Source: UBA5868 sp964482025 (GTDB lineage: Bacteria; Pseudomonadota; Gammaproteobacteria; Pseudomonadales; Cellvibrionaceae). Taken from it: a stretch of DNA of 64,000 nt. Each line of letters opens with the position of its first letter. Position 1 is the stretch's first letter. Location: contig CAYZVN010000006.1 of NCBI GenBank assembly GCA_964482025.1, positions 1 through 64,000 of the forward strand, read 5' to 3'. The position numbers and the translations under genes were made by a program. Shown here one piece after another: positions 1 through 7,075 of the stretch. The notes under the pieces were generated by a model. The model did no database searches. It saw nothing but the letters and a program-made list of their open reading frames with translations, and was not told where the DNA came from.

Positions 1-188
1 GTGACTTTCTGATTTTCAGTCTTTAGCCAATGTGCAGCGAACGCTTTATTAAACTCCACATAAAGCTCACGAGTTGGGTCATAGGAGGCGTTGAGCAGCT
101 TTATTTCGGGCTGGGCCAGAACGGTTGTGCTGGCGGCAAATCCGAGTGCAAGTACAAATAGTGATTTCTTTAAATTTTTCAACAACAT
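1..188 (-). CDS. sbp: Sulfate ABC transporter periplasmic binding protein, N-terminal part (partial)
   Basis: Only the first 62 codons lie in the window; the gene runs off the left edge. Translation gives a Sec signal peptide (positively charged LKNLKK, a hydrophobic core, then an AxA-like STTVLAQ cleavage region around residue 26). The mature start contains IKLLNASYDPTREL and FNKAFAAHW, the hallmark N-terminus of the Sbp/CysP sulfate and thiosulfate binding proteins, where the SYDPTREL loop helps bind the oxyanion. The ATG is preceded on the minus strand by AAGAAGGA, a good ribosome binding site. The product should deliver sulfate to a CysTWA-type permease; those genes would lie outside the window. 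Sbp versus CysP cannot be settled from this fragment. Confidence 0.88.
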   Translation of the reverse strand, partial: MLLKNLKKSLFVLALGFAASTTVLAQPEIKLLNASYDPTRELYVEFNKAFAAHWLKTENQKV

Positions 189-477
189 TGAAATATTCCT
201 TCTTATAGGGGCTTCTTATGTATCGGGAATTTGATCGCGATATTGAGATGCGGTGGTTTAATCTGGCTGAGCCGTCCCTCGCCTAAGTCAGCAATATAAA
301 AAGATAAAGTGCGTTTCATTTTCTCTCTCTCTGCTTCGTTGGCTAAACTGGAGAGGATATTAATGATGAGCACGCCTGAACCAAACGAAGTTATTTTTAT
401 TTGCTTATCTAAAATTCTGAAAATCAAAATACGGGCAGATAGGATGAATGGAATTTTGGCTGCGTAAAACCCCACAA

Positions 478-505
478 CGCCTGCAGCCTTTATAGACTGC
501 AGGCG
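478..505 (-). terminator. Possible terminator hairpin after the RBBP9-like gene
   Basis: A perfect 9-bp stem (CGCCTGCAG / CTGCAGGCG) with a 10-base loop lies 30 bases past the stop of the minus-strand hydrolase gene. The minus-strand tail is GTTGTGGGGTTTT, only moderately T-rich, so this is a plausible but imperfect intrinsic terminator. Confidence 0.4.
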
Positions 506-534
506 CTCGGAATAAAAATGAATGGAAAATGGAC

Positions 535-1182
535 TCAGGTGTAAAACAAAACCTTATGGGCGGAGGAAGGATAAGTCGGCGCTCGCAGCGGTGTCGCTCG
601 ATACAGCGCTTGTGTGCTTTTTGCTTGCACCAGCGTCTCTCCTACCGACTCGACCACACCTTGTATCCAGGGCCAAGGTCCATAGCCAGAGTCTGTATTA
701 ATGTGGCCCACTCTACCTGCGTCATGAAAAATAAGATTCCAGCGGCGTGCCCAGGCGTAGGCGTGTTGCAACTTCATCCATGGGTCATTTTGACTGCCGA
801 TCAGAAGGCCCGGTACGTTTAATGGCCCGTCTGGCAGATATTGGGCAATGCTGGGTAAAGCTAGGTTGTCGCGCAACCCGAAAGGTGCAAAGCGATCCGG
901 TTGTGCGGGTGCCACAAACACGACGGCGAGATTCAGATTGGGGCGATTAGCAACTGCCATTGCGCTGGCGAGGCAGCCAAAGCTGTGGGCAACTATGACG
1001 GTAGGTACAGGGTCTTCATCCAAAGCCCGCGTTACCGCCTTTGACCAGGCCTTAACCACGGGCATTTCCCAATCGATACGATCGACTCTGTGGGCATTTG
1101 ACAATTGCGTTTCCAACCAGGTTTGCCAATGTGCCTCTTCACTATTATGAAATCCCGGCACCACCAAAATTCTGTAACTCAT
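535..1182 (-). CDS. RBBP9/YdeN-family alpha/beta serine hydrolase
   Basis: This 215-residue protein is a small single-domain alpha/beta hydrolase. The N-terminus ILVVPGFHNSEEAHWQTWLE is typical of the RBBP9/YdeN family (DUF1234-like serine hydrolases). The catalytic triad can be placed: Ser67 in AHSFG, Asp133 in NDPW and His160 in VGHIN. There is no signal peptide, so it should be cytoplasmic. The tail after about residue 180 (VQAKSTQALYR...) is less conserved and may be a short extension. The physiological substrate of this family in bacteria is unknown; carboxylesterase activity is the usual assumption. It is followed by a hairpin and does not appear tied to its neighbours in function. Confidence 0.8.
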   Translation of the reverse strand: MSYRILVVPGFHNSEEAHWQTWLETQLSNAHRVDRIDWEMPVVKAWSKAVTRALDEDPVPTVIVAHSFGCLASAMAVANRPNLNLAVVFVAPAQPDRFAPFGLRDNLALPSIAQYLPDGPLNVPGLLIGSQNDPWMKLQHAYAWARRWNLIFHDAGRVGHINTDSGYGPWPWIQGVVESVGETLVQAKSTQALYRATPLRAPTYPSSAHKVLFYT

Positions 1183-1229
1183 AAATCACCTCTAGCACTT
1201 GGGGGGCATCGCTCAATAACGGAAACGCG

Positions 1230-1457
1230 CTAAGCCGGAGCAAAGCTGGCGAGGGCGACTTCCGTAGATTTGAATAGCGCAATGACACTGCTGCCCGGCT
1301 TCAAGCCGATGTCATCCACGGACGAGGTTGAGACGATGGATGTGATAGTGCGTTGATGGCCAATGTCCACCTCAACTTCTGACACTACGTCGCCACGCTT
1401 AATATGCTTGACGATTCCTTGAAATTGATTGCGAGCGTTTATCGCTTTGATGGTCAC
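1230..1457 (-). CDS. Mop/TOBE-domain molybdopterin or molybdate binding protein (molbindin)
   Basis: This 75-residue protein consists of one TOBE/Mop domain: the N-terminus MTIKAINARNQFQGIVKHI and the C-terminal SSVIALFKSTEVALA are the family signature. Molbindins assemble into oligomers that bind molybdate or related oxyanions in the cytoplasm and are thought to store or buffer them. The length fits a single-domain molbindin (about 70 residues) rather than ModE or ModC. No mod transport genes are next to it, though the sulfate-binding protein gene, also an oxyanion gene, lies about 1 kb away on the same strand. The gap to the RBBP9-like gene is 47 bases, so co-transcription is possible. Confidence 0.85.
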   Translation of the reverse strand: MTIKAINARNQFQGIVKHIKRGDVVSEVEVDIGHQRTITSIVSTSSVDDIGLKPGSSVIALFKSTEVALASFAPA

Positions 1458-1578
1458 GTCTTGCCCCCTTTAGGCTGCATTGGAATGCTGCCAATTTACC
1501 AAGGGGGAAGTGATGGAGGAACGAATAAAATCTTAGAAGCTTATGAAAAAAACGGCACAGGTACTTCGAAACACGTTA

Positions 1579-2115
1579 CTAAAAGCCGGAGCCGGGCTGT
1601 TTTAGAAATTCCATTTCCTCCTCTGTGGATTCGCGGCCAAGAATCTTATTGCGGTGGGGATAGCGGCCGAAGCGGTCGATAATAACCTTGTGGCGTAATT
1701 CGAAGTCATAATTTTCGGCCAGCCCATTCTCTTTATAGAGGCGCTCGGCCCATTTGTGAATAAGCTTAGACTCGCTGTGCATAAAGGGCATATATAAAAA
1801 ATTGCGCTCGATTGGCGAAAGAGCTTGCTCGGCTCCCGCGGCAATCGCCTCCTGAGCCAGCACTAAGGCCATGGCATCTTGAGCAAAAGCGTCGGGGGTG
1901 TCGCGATAGAGGTTACGTGAGAATTGATCCAGCACTATAACCTCCGCCAGGCGTCCTTTAGGCTGCTGACGCCACGCGTATAGCTCGCCGCACCTGGCTT
2001 GCTCCAAGCAGGCTAAAAAGCGCTGGCGAATGAGGTCGTCAAACTCTTGATCCTTCACCCACCACTGCTGGGGTGAGATTTCTTCGAACCAGAAAGTCAG
2101 AACTTGATTGAACAT
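1579..2115 (-). CDS. DUF924 family protein
   Basis: This 178-residue protein begins MFNQVLTFWFEEISP. That start was chosen over an upstream in-frame ATG because DUF924 proteins begin immediately before the FWF motif. Conserved DUF924 blocks are visible: FWFEE, VIVLDQFSRNLYRDTPDAF, ERNFLYMPFMHSE and IIDRFGRYPHRN. The family is helical, TPR-like and widespread in proteobacteria, with no established function. No signal peptide or membrane segment is present. It lies 64 bases downstream of the TM2-domain gene on the same strand, so the two may be co-transcribed. Confidence 0.85.
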   Translation of the reverse strand: MFNQVLTFWFEEISPQQWWVKDQEFDDLIRQRFLACLEQARCGELYAWRQQPKGRLAEVIVLDQFSRNLYRDTPDAFAQDAMALVLAQEAIAAGAEQALSPIERNFLYMPFMHSESKLIHKWAERLYKENGLAENYDFELRHKVIIDRFGRYPHRNKILGRESTEEEMEFLKQPGSGF

Positions 2116-2179
2116 GTCGAATTCTCGCGTTTTTTTGAGAGGTAGGATAAAAGCAAGCGGATGGTCCCAGCGCTTTGTT

Positions 2180-2584
2180 CTATCTTGCAAAAGACGTCAT
2201 TCGATTGCGCTCGGATATTTGGGAATTCAACGTCCACAAATCATAGAGCCAGCCGAGAAAAAACAAGCCACCGGTAAAAAGGTAAATAATGCCGGTAATC
2301 CACTTGCCGATATACATACGGTGAACGCCGAACACGCCCAGAAACGTCAACAAAATCCAGGAGACATTGTAATTGTATATGCCGGGCTGGTACCGGTTAT
2401 CCGCTTCCCGATCCATCGAAGGGATCAAAAATAGATCGATGATCCAACCTATAAACAGAAGGCCCAGGGTAAAAAACCAGATGGTTCCGGTAATCCGCTT
2501 GCCGTAATAAAAGCGGTGAGCGCCCATGAATCCAAAGATCCAAGCGATATATCCTATGACGATTGAGTGAGTGTTGGAGCGCAT
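2180..2584 (-). CDS. TM2-domain inner-membrane protein with two TM2 units
   Basis: This 134-residue protein carries two successive TM2 domains. Residues about 5-55 have IAWIFGFMGAHRFYYGK then two hydrophobic helices. Residues about 72-120 repeat the pattern with FLGVFGVHRMYIGKWITG and two more helices. Each unit has the GxHRxYxG signature at the turn, so four membrane segments are predicted. Many TM2 proteins have a single copy, so this looks like an internal duplication. The family has no settled biochemical role in bacteria. The gene starts at an ATG with a gene-free region upstream and precedes the DUF924 gene. Confidence 0.85.
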   Translation of the reverse strand: MRSNTHSIVIGYIAWIFGFMGAHRFYYGKRITGTIWFFTLGLLFIGWIIDLFLIPSMDREADNRYQPGIYNYNVSWILLTFLGVFGVHRMYIGKWITGIIYLFTGGLFFLGWLYDLWTLNSQISERNRMTSFAR

Positions 2585-2945
2585 AAGAGTGCCTTAAAGA
2601 AAAAGTTGGAAGAGTTTCGCTGGCGCAGATGTTTTGTGCAAGGGCGGAGACGTGACAGCTGTAAGGCAGTGACAGAGAGTTCCTGGGTGTGTGCAAGCTT
2701 GCCGCTGTTCCGGTGCGCTTAAGCAACTCGGCGGCGACTCTGCCTTGGCAACACTTTAACCGCCTCCGGTTGCAGGTCTTACCGCCCAATCGGGCAACTC
2801 ATCCGGCCGACAATAGCGCCATAACCGCCATTTTGGCGTAGCATTTGAGAAAATGTCGCCTTTTGGTCGCTCCGCATGGTAAAAAGCACACTACACTTTT
2901 TACACCTAGCGCTATAAGCCCTTTCGTTACCCCTACCCTTACACT
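2585..2945. other. Divergent intergenic region upstream of the TM2 and PbpG genes
   Basis: This 361-base stretch between divergent genes holds no convincing ORF. It contains a perfect 8-bp inverted repeat GTAAAAAG / CTTTTTAC (2879-2886 and 2896-2903) separated by 9 bases, about 45 bases before the endopeptidase start. A small CGCCA-TTT-TGGCG hairpin lies near 2827. The 8-bp repeat could be an operator or overlap the promoter; no clean -35/-10 pair was found. Confidence 0.35.
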
Positions 2946-3869
2946 GTGAGATTGCTTGTGTTGATCCGTCATTTGCTGCTTACGCTGTCCTTGTTGACGG
3001 CGGGACTTGTTCACGCTCAAACCCCTACACCGGACCCAGAAAAGCTTCAGTTGGCTTCGGTTCATGCGTTAATCATGGACTTGAACACCAATGAAGTCCT
3101 CTACGAGCGCAACCCCGACGCGGTGGTGCCTATTGCCTCGGTGACCAAAATGATGACCGCTCTGGTGGTGCTGGACGACGTGAAGGAATCCCCCCTGGAT
3201 GAGTGGATTGCAGTGGATATATCGCAAACAAAAGAGATGAAAGGCGTGTTTTCGCACGTGCGCATCGATAGTCAGCTACAGCGAAGCGACATGTTATTGT
3301 TGGCGCTGATGGCCTCGGAAAATCGCGCCGCGGCGACCTTAGCTCATCACTACAGCGGCGGTTACGATGCGTTTATCAAGGCGATGAATGCAAAAGCGGC
3401 CGCTCTGGGAATGAAGAACAGCCGATTTGTGGAGCCTACTGGCTTATCGCCGAAGAATGTCTCCACCCCGCGAGATCTGGCGCTTTTGATCCAAGCGTCC
3501 GCCCGCGACCCTATTATCGCGGAGTTGAGCACCACCCCGAAAAAAGACATGGCGTTTCGCGCTCCTCGTCACCGGCGGGCGTTTTATAACACTAATCCGC
3601 TGGTGCGCAACGGCCAGTGGACGATTGAAGCCAGTAAGACGGGCTATATTAATCAGGCCGGTCGCTGCCTGGTGCTTCAAGCCGAAATCCAGGATCGCCA
3701 TTTGGCGATTGTGCTATTGGACTCCTTCGGCAAGCGTTCGCATATTGGTGATGCGGGGCGCGTAAGGCGGTGGTTGGAAACAGGCAATGGCGGCTCTGTA
3801 CACCCAAGCGCACTGGAATATGCGCAGCGTCGGCAGGAAATTTTGCTGGCAAGCGAAGACGCTTCTTAA
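2946..3869 (+). CDS. pbpG: D-alanyl-D-alanine endopeptidase, PBP7/8 type
   Basis: This 307-residue periplasmic enzyme of the S11 peptidase (DacA-like) family cleaves D-Ala-meso-DAP cross-links in peptidoglycan. A signal peptide ends at VHAQ (about residue 25). The penicillin-binding motifs are all present: Ser65-Val-Thr-Lys68 (SxxK nucleophile), Ser124-Glu-Asn126 (SxN) and Lys231-Thr-Gly233 (KTG). The length of about 300 residues and the absence of the C-terminal beta-domain and amphipathic anchor found in PBP5 favour the PbpG (PBP7) branch. The start is a GTG; a later TTG is possible but would shorten the signal peptide. It is a single-gene unit followed by a strong hairpin and a convergent nirK. 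Confidence 0.88.
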   Translation: MRLLVLIRHLLLTLSLLTAGLVHAQTPTPDPEKLQLASVHALIMDLNTNEVLYERNPDAVVPIASVTKMMTALVVLDDVKESPLDEWIAVDISQTKEMKGVFSHVRIDSQLQRSDMLLLALMASENRAAATLAHHYSGGYDAFIKAMNAKAAALGMKNSRFVEPTGLSPKNVSTPRDLALLIQASARDPIIAELSTTPKKDMAFRAPRHRRAFYNTNPLVRNGQWTIEASKTGYINQAGRCLVLQAEIQDRHLAIVLLDSFGKRSHIGDAGRVRRWLETGNGGSVHPSALEYAQRRQEILLASEDAS

Positions 3870-3980
3870 TGTCAAAATAAATTTCCTCATATACTTTGGG
3901 TGGCGTGCCCCTGGTATGCCGCCTTTGGTGCCTCCGTTCCGTCGATTTCCACAGCACTAGGATTCGCGACCGACATATTG

Positions 3981-4021
3981 AGGAGCCTGTGTGCAGTGCA
4001 CTCCTCTACACACAGGCTCCT
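3981..4021. terminator. Strong hairpin between convergent pbpG and nirK
   Basis: A perfect 13-bp inverted repeat (AGGAGCCTGTGTG and its complement) with a 15-base loop lies between two convergent genes, just past the nirK stop. Neither flank has a long T-run, so it is either a weak bidirectional terminator or an mRNA 3'-end stabiliser. Confidence 0.5.
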
Positions 4022-4028
4022 TCGAGCA

Positions 4029-5399
4029 TCAGTGACCGTGATTGTCGACCGCTTCTTTGGAATGAAAAATGGTTGGATCGGCTTTACCTTTGACCACCAG
4101 AACCCCTCCCAAACCCTTTTCGGCTCGCGCCAGCGCATGGTCAACAATGGTGTAGTTGCCTGGGTAATCCACCTTAAACTCGACCATGGTCGCTCCGCCG
4201 GGCGCGACCAGCGTGGTCTGCACGTCTGTTAGGGGCGGGCTCGTTAAGGACCCCTGATCATAAACCCGGTCAAAAATTTCGCCAATAACATGGAAGCTGG
4301 ACACTAAGTTGGGGCCGCCGACACCGAAGAAGATTCGCACCGTCTCGCCAACCGTCGCTTCAAGTTTGTGGGTTTTGGTGAGTGCAAACATATTGCCGTT
4401 AAACATCATATGTTCCGGTTTCTCATCCAGCATTTTCTGTAAAGAAAACTCGTGCCGGCCCGGCGAACCGTGACGCTGGGCGGTATAAAGCTCTCCTTGC
4501 ATGATGTAGAACTCCCGGTCAACCGGAGCCAGCCCGCCTTCGGGTTCGACAAGAATCAGGCCGTACATGCCATTGGTGATGTGCTGGGCCACCATGGGTG
4601 TCGCGCAGTGATAGACGTAGATGCCGGCCTGCGTCGCCTTAAACGTAAAACTCTTAGTTTGCCCCGGCGCCGCTTGAGTAACGGCAGCTCCGCCGCCGGG
4701 CCCGGTTACCGCGTGGAAATCCACCGAGTGTATATGAGTGCTATTGGTCGCGTTTTTCATGTTGACGGTGACCGTATCACCGACACGAACGCGAACAAAG
4801 GGTCCGGGCACTGTGTCGTTGAATGTCCAATAGCGGTAAGTGCTGCTCTCTCCTAGTTTGCCCTCCACTTCGGTCGTTTCCAGATTGACCGTTATTTTTT
4901 TAGGCGCCCTTTTTCCCACGGGCTCCCCCACTTCCGTTGGGTCTTTGGAGAGGTCGGGTACGTTGGAGGCGACTTTTTCGGCACCGTCGCCGACTATGAG
5001 CCGTCCCCACATCCCCGCAGCCTTGTGACCGGGAAGCGTACAGAGGTATTCGAAAACTCCTCGTTTAGAGGCGCGAAAAACAATCGCAACCGAAGCGCCT
5101 TTTCCCTGAACCTGCTCCGATTGCGCGCCAAATTCAGGAACGGCAATATCATGCAGTGCGCCGTCTCCGTTGGTTACCGAGATTAACACCACGGCATTTT
5201 CGGGAACGATTAAATCGGGATTTACCTGCCCTTTAGTGGTGCCAGATTCGCTGATATAAACCAACTTGCCATCGGCGATATCGGTGCGGAGCGTAAACCG
5301 AATATCGGGCCGTGGCGTAACATCATTTTGATTCGCGTAGAGATTTGGAACTATGCAGCACAGTGCAATGAATACTAACCCAAAGTAGTTGGATTTCAT
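4029..5399 (-). CDS. nirK: Copper nitrite reductase with an extra N-terminal cupredoxin domain
   Basis: This 456-residue periplasmic enzyme reduces nitrite to nitric oxide. A signal peptide ends near residue 22 (NLYANQ). Residues about 30-138 form an added cupredoxin with its own type 1 copper site: His83, Cys120, His125, Met130. Residues about 165-456 are the standard two-cupredoxin NirK. There the type 1 ligands are His224, Cys265, His273 and Met278, and the type 2 ligands are His229, His264 and His421. The catalytic pair is Asp227 and His370. All copper ligands are intact. N-terminally tethered NirKs are known, for example from Pseudoalteromonas haloplanktis and Hyphomicrobium; the extra domain probably acts as a built-in electron donor. 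It follows an unknown gene by 51 bases. The partner for NO removal is not in the window. Confidence 0.93.
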   Translation of the reverse strand: MKSNYFGLVFIALCCIVPNLYANQNDVTPRPDIRFTLRTDIADGKLVYISESGTTKGQVNPDLIVPENAVVLISVTNGDGALHDIAVPEFGAQSEQVQGKGASVAIVFRASKRGVFEYLCTLPGHKAAGMWGRLIVGDGAEKVASNVPDLSKDPTEVGEPVGKRAPKKITVNLETTEVEGKLGESSTYRYWTFNDTVPGPFVRVRVGDTVTVNMKNATNSTHIHSVDFHAVTGPGGGAAVTQAAPGQTKSFTFKATQAGIYVYHCATPMVAQHITNGMYGLILVEPEGGLAPVDREFYIMQGELYTAQRHGSPGRHEFSLQKMLDEKPEHMMFNGNMFALTKTHKLEATVGETVRIFFGVGGPNLVSSFHVIGEIFDRVYDQGSLTSPPLTDVQTTLVAPGGATMVEFKVDYPGNYTIVDHALARAEKGLGGVLVVKGKADPTIFHSKEAVDNHGH

Positions 5400-5450
5400 C
5401 TTGAGCCTCTAGGTGATGGATTATTGGAGTTCGTTAGATGATGCGAATTC

Positions 5451-6050
5451 TTATCCAATGGGCTCTGCATCGAGCAGTTTTAGCATTCCCTTTAAGCAGG
5501 CCCAACAGCTAATGCGTTTGGGGTCGTTGGTGACCCTAAGTCCCCAGAAGTCTCTCGAAGATTTGCACATAAGATCTCCCATCTGGCGTACCAAGCGGCC
5601 GTGAACCAAGGGCATTGCTAATTGAAAATGGTCGCGACCTGGAGTGTGGACGTCGTAGTGAACACCTTCGCGAGGGCCGTAGGCATAAGCGGCGCCACCC
5701 ACTATGCCTATTGCGGCCAAGCGCTCTATCATATGCGCCGAAACGCTTGCGATGGCCTCATCAATGGAGTGCATTACCGCGTTTAGCATTTCTTGCTTAT
5801 TTTTATCATTCCGAATCTTCTTGCACTGGACGTGATAACTGTCTCGAGATTTCCGCAAAAATGCTAGGTGAGAAAAAAGCTCCGCTGGGTTCGGCCGACG
5901 CTCAAGCAGGGCTTCAGTGGTGCGCAGATACTGCATCTGCGCATTCTCTAAAGATTGTTTTAGATCGCTGGCGAGGCGATGGTTGACGGTGTGGCGCGGA
6001 ACTTGCCGATCAAGCAGTCTGCTGGTGCTATCAGAATACTGATGTCTCAT
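5451..6050 (-). CDS. Unrecognised 199-residue protein in the nirK operon
   Basis: I do not recognise a family. The protein has no signal peptide or clear membrane helix, so it is probably cytoplasmic. Residues about 25-110 look helical and charged. A Gly/Ala-rich segment IGIVGGAAYAYG spans about 114-125, followed by a His/Asp-containing stretch GVHYDVHTPGRDHF. The C-terminus carries a CxxC pair (Cys182, Cys185, ISCWACLKGM), with two further cysteines at 76 and 162, so a metal or redox role is conceivable but unproven. It lies 51 bases upstream of nirK on the same strand and probably leads the operon. A role in nitrite reductase regulation or maturation is inference from position only. Confidence 0.65.
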   Translation of the reverse strand: MRHQYSDSTSRLLDRQVPRHTVNHRLASDLKQSLENAQMQYLRTTEALLERRPNPAELFSHLAFLRKSRDSYHVQCKKIRNDKNKQEMLNAVMHSIDEAIASVSAHMIERLAAIGIVGGAAYAYGPREGVHYDVHTPGRDHFQLAMPLVHGRLVRQMGDLMCKSSRDFWGLRVTNDPKRISCWACLKGMLKLLDAEPIG

Positions 6051-6268
6051 AAATACCCCCGCAAAAAAATTTGATCGGGTAATTCACGCACGTATCACGA
6101 TTACCCCAAGATACTTGTATGAACAAGGGTTTAAAGAAAACCGTATTTAATTCACCTCTTTACCTTATCTAATTGTGGGCGCTTATGCAGAACTTTGTCG
6201 GACCATTTCTTAATTAGCCGAGGGAACACTTATTAAAAACACGCGGCGTTAAGAGCTTCAAAGTATGT

Positions 6269-6976
6269 TTAGGCGGCGTGACGAAGTAACATGCGCCGAA
6301 TATGGCCAATGGCGCGCATCGGATTTAATCCTTTTGGACACACCCAGGTACAATTACCAATACTGCGACAGCGAAACAGGCTGAATGGGTCCTCCAATTT
6401 GCTCAGGCGCTCAGAGGTTCCGGTGTCGCGACTATCAATAAGGAAGCGATACGCTTGCAATAAGCCCGCAGGCCCAATGTATTTATCGGGATTCCACCAA
6501 TAAGACGGACAGGCGGAAGAGCAGCAGGCACATAATATGCATTCGTATAAACCATCGAGTTTTGCTCGATCTTCTGGAGATTGCAGTCTTTCGATTGCAG
6601 GGGCCGGCTGATCATTAATTAAATAGGGCTGGATTCGGCGATAATTTTCAAAAAATTGGGTTTGATCGACGACCAAATCCCGAATAACCGGCATGCCGGA
6701 TAATGGACGCAGAACCAAGCTGGCGGCTCGACCCATTGCATCGCTCACTCGCGTTACGCAGGCCAAATCATTGCGACCGTTGATATTAATCCCATCGGAG
6801 CCACACACGCCCTCTCTGCAAGAGCGGCGAAAACTGAGTGTAGGGTCTGTGACTTTTAAGTGCTCCAGAACATCCAGAACCATTTTTGTGCGGAAACTAT
6901 CATCGAGTTGGTAACGTCGCATTGTCGGCACTTTATCGGTTTCGGGGTTATAGCGATAAATATCGATATCGAGCAT
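6269..6976 (-). CDS. sdhB: Succinate dehydrogenase iron-sulfur subunit, orphan copy
   Basis: This 235-residue protein is a full-length SdhB. The 2Fe-2S site is Cys53, Cys58, Asp61 and Cys73 (CREGVCGSDG, the E. coli type with an Asp). The 4Fe-4S and 3Fe-4S sites use CILCACCSSACP and CRSIGNCTWVCPKGLNP. In the last motif the usual IMNC is IGNC and the Trp is uncommon. It would pass electrons from the FAD subunit to quinone in complex II. No sdhC, sdhD or sdhA lies nearby: the neighbours are the nirK operon and a divergent P450. This is therefore either the split remainder of an sdh operon or a second, specialised copy. The start ATG has a GGAGG-like site upstream. Confidence 0.88.
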   Translation of the reverse strand: MLDIDIYRYNPETDKVPTMRRYQLDDSFRTKMVLDVLEHLKVTDPTLSFRRSCREGVCGSDGININGRNDLACVTRVSDAMGRAASLVLRPLSGMPVIRDLVVDQTQFFENYRRIQPYLINDQPAPAIERLQSPEDRAKLDGLYECILCACCSSACPSYWWNPDKYIGPAGLLQAYRFLIDSRDTGTSERLSKLEDPFSLFRCRSIGNCTWVCPKGLNPMRAIGHIRRMLLRHAA

Positions 6977-7075
6977 GAATTACCTCCGGTTCTAGTTAAT
7001 AATGGCGTTTAGTTAATGCATTAAATGGCAAGTAAAAGCCGCTCCAATATAGCGGAAAAACGCGTAAGGGGATAA

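Noticed and set aside
203..475. A 90-codon minus-strand open frame upstream of sbp, starting with GTG
   Set aside because: It has no recognisable family, no clear ribosome site, and overlaps the likely sbp promoter region. Its composition does not look coding.
6051..6130. FNR/Dnr (TTGAT-N4-ATCAA) or NsrR site upstream of the nirK operon
   Set aside because: TTGATCGGG has no matching ATCAA half. AAGATACTTGTAT only loosely resembles an NsrR half-site. Neither is good enough to annotate.
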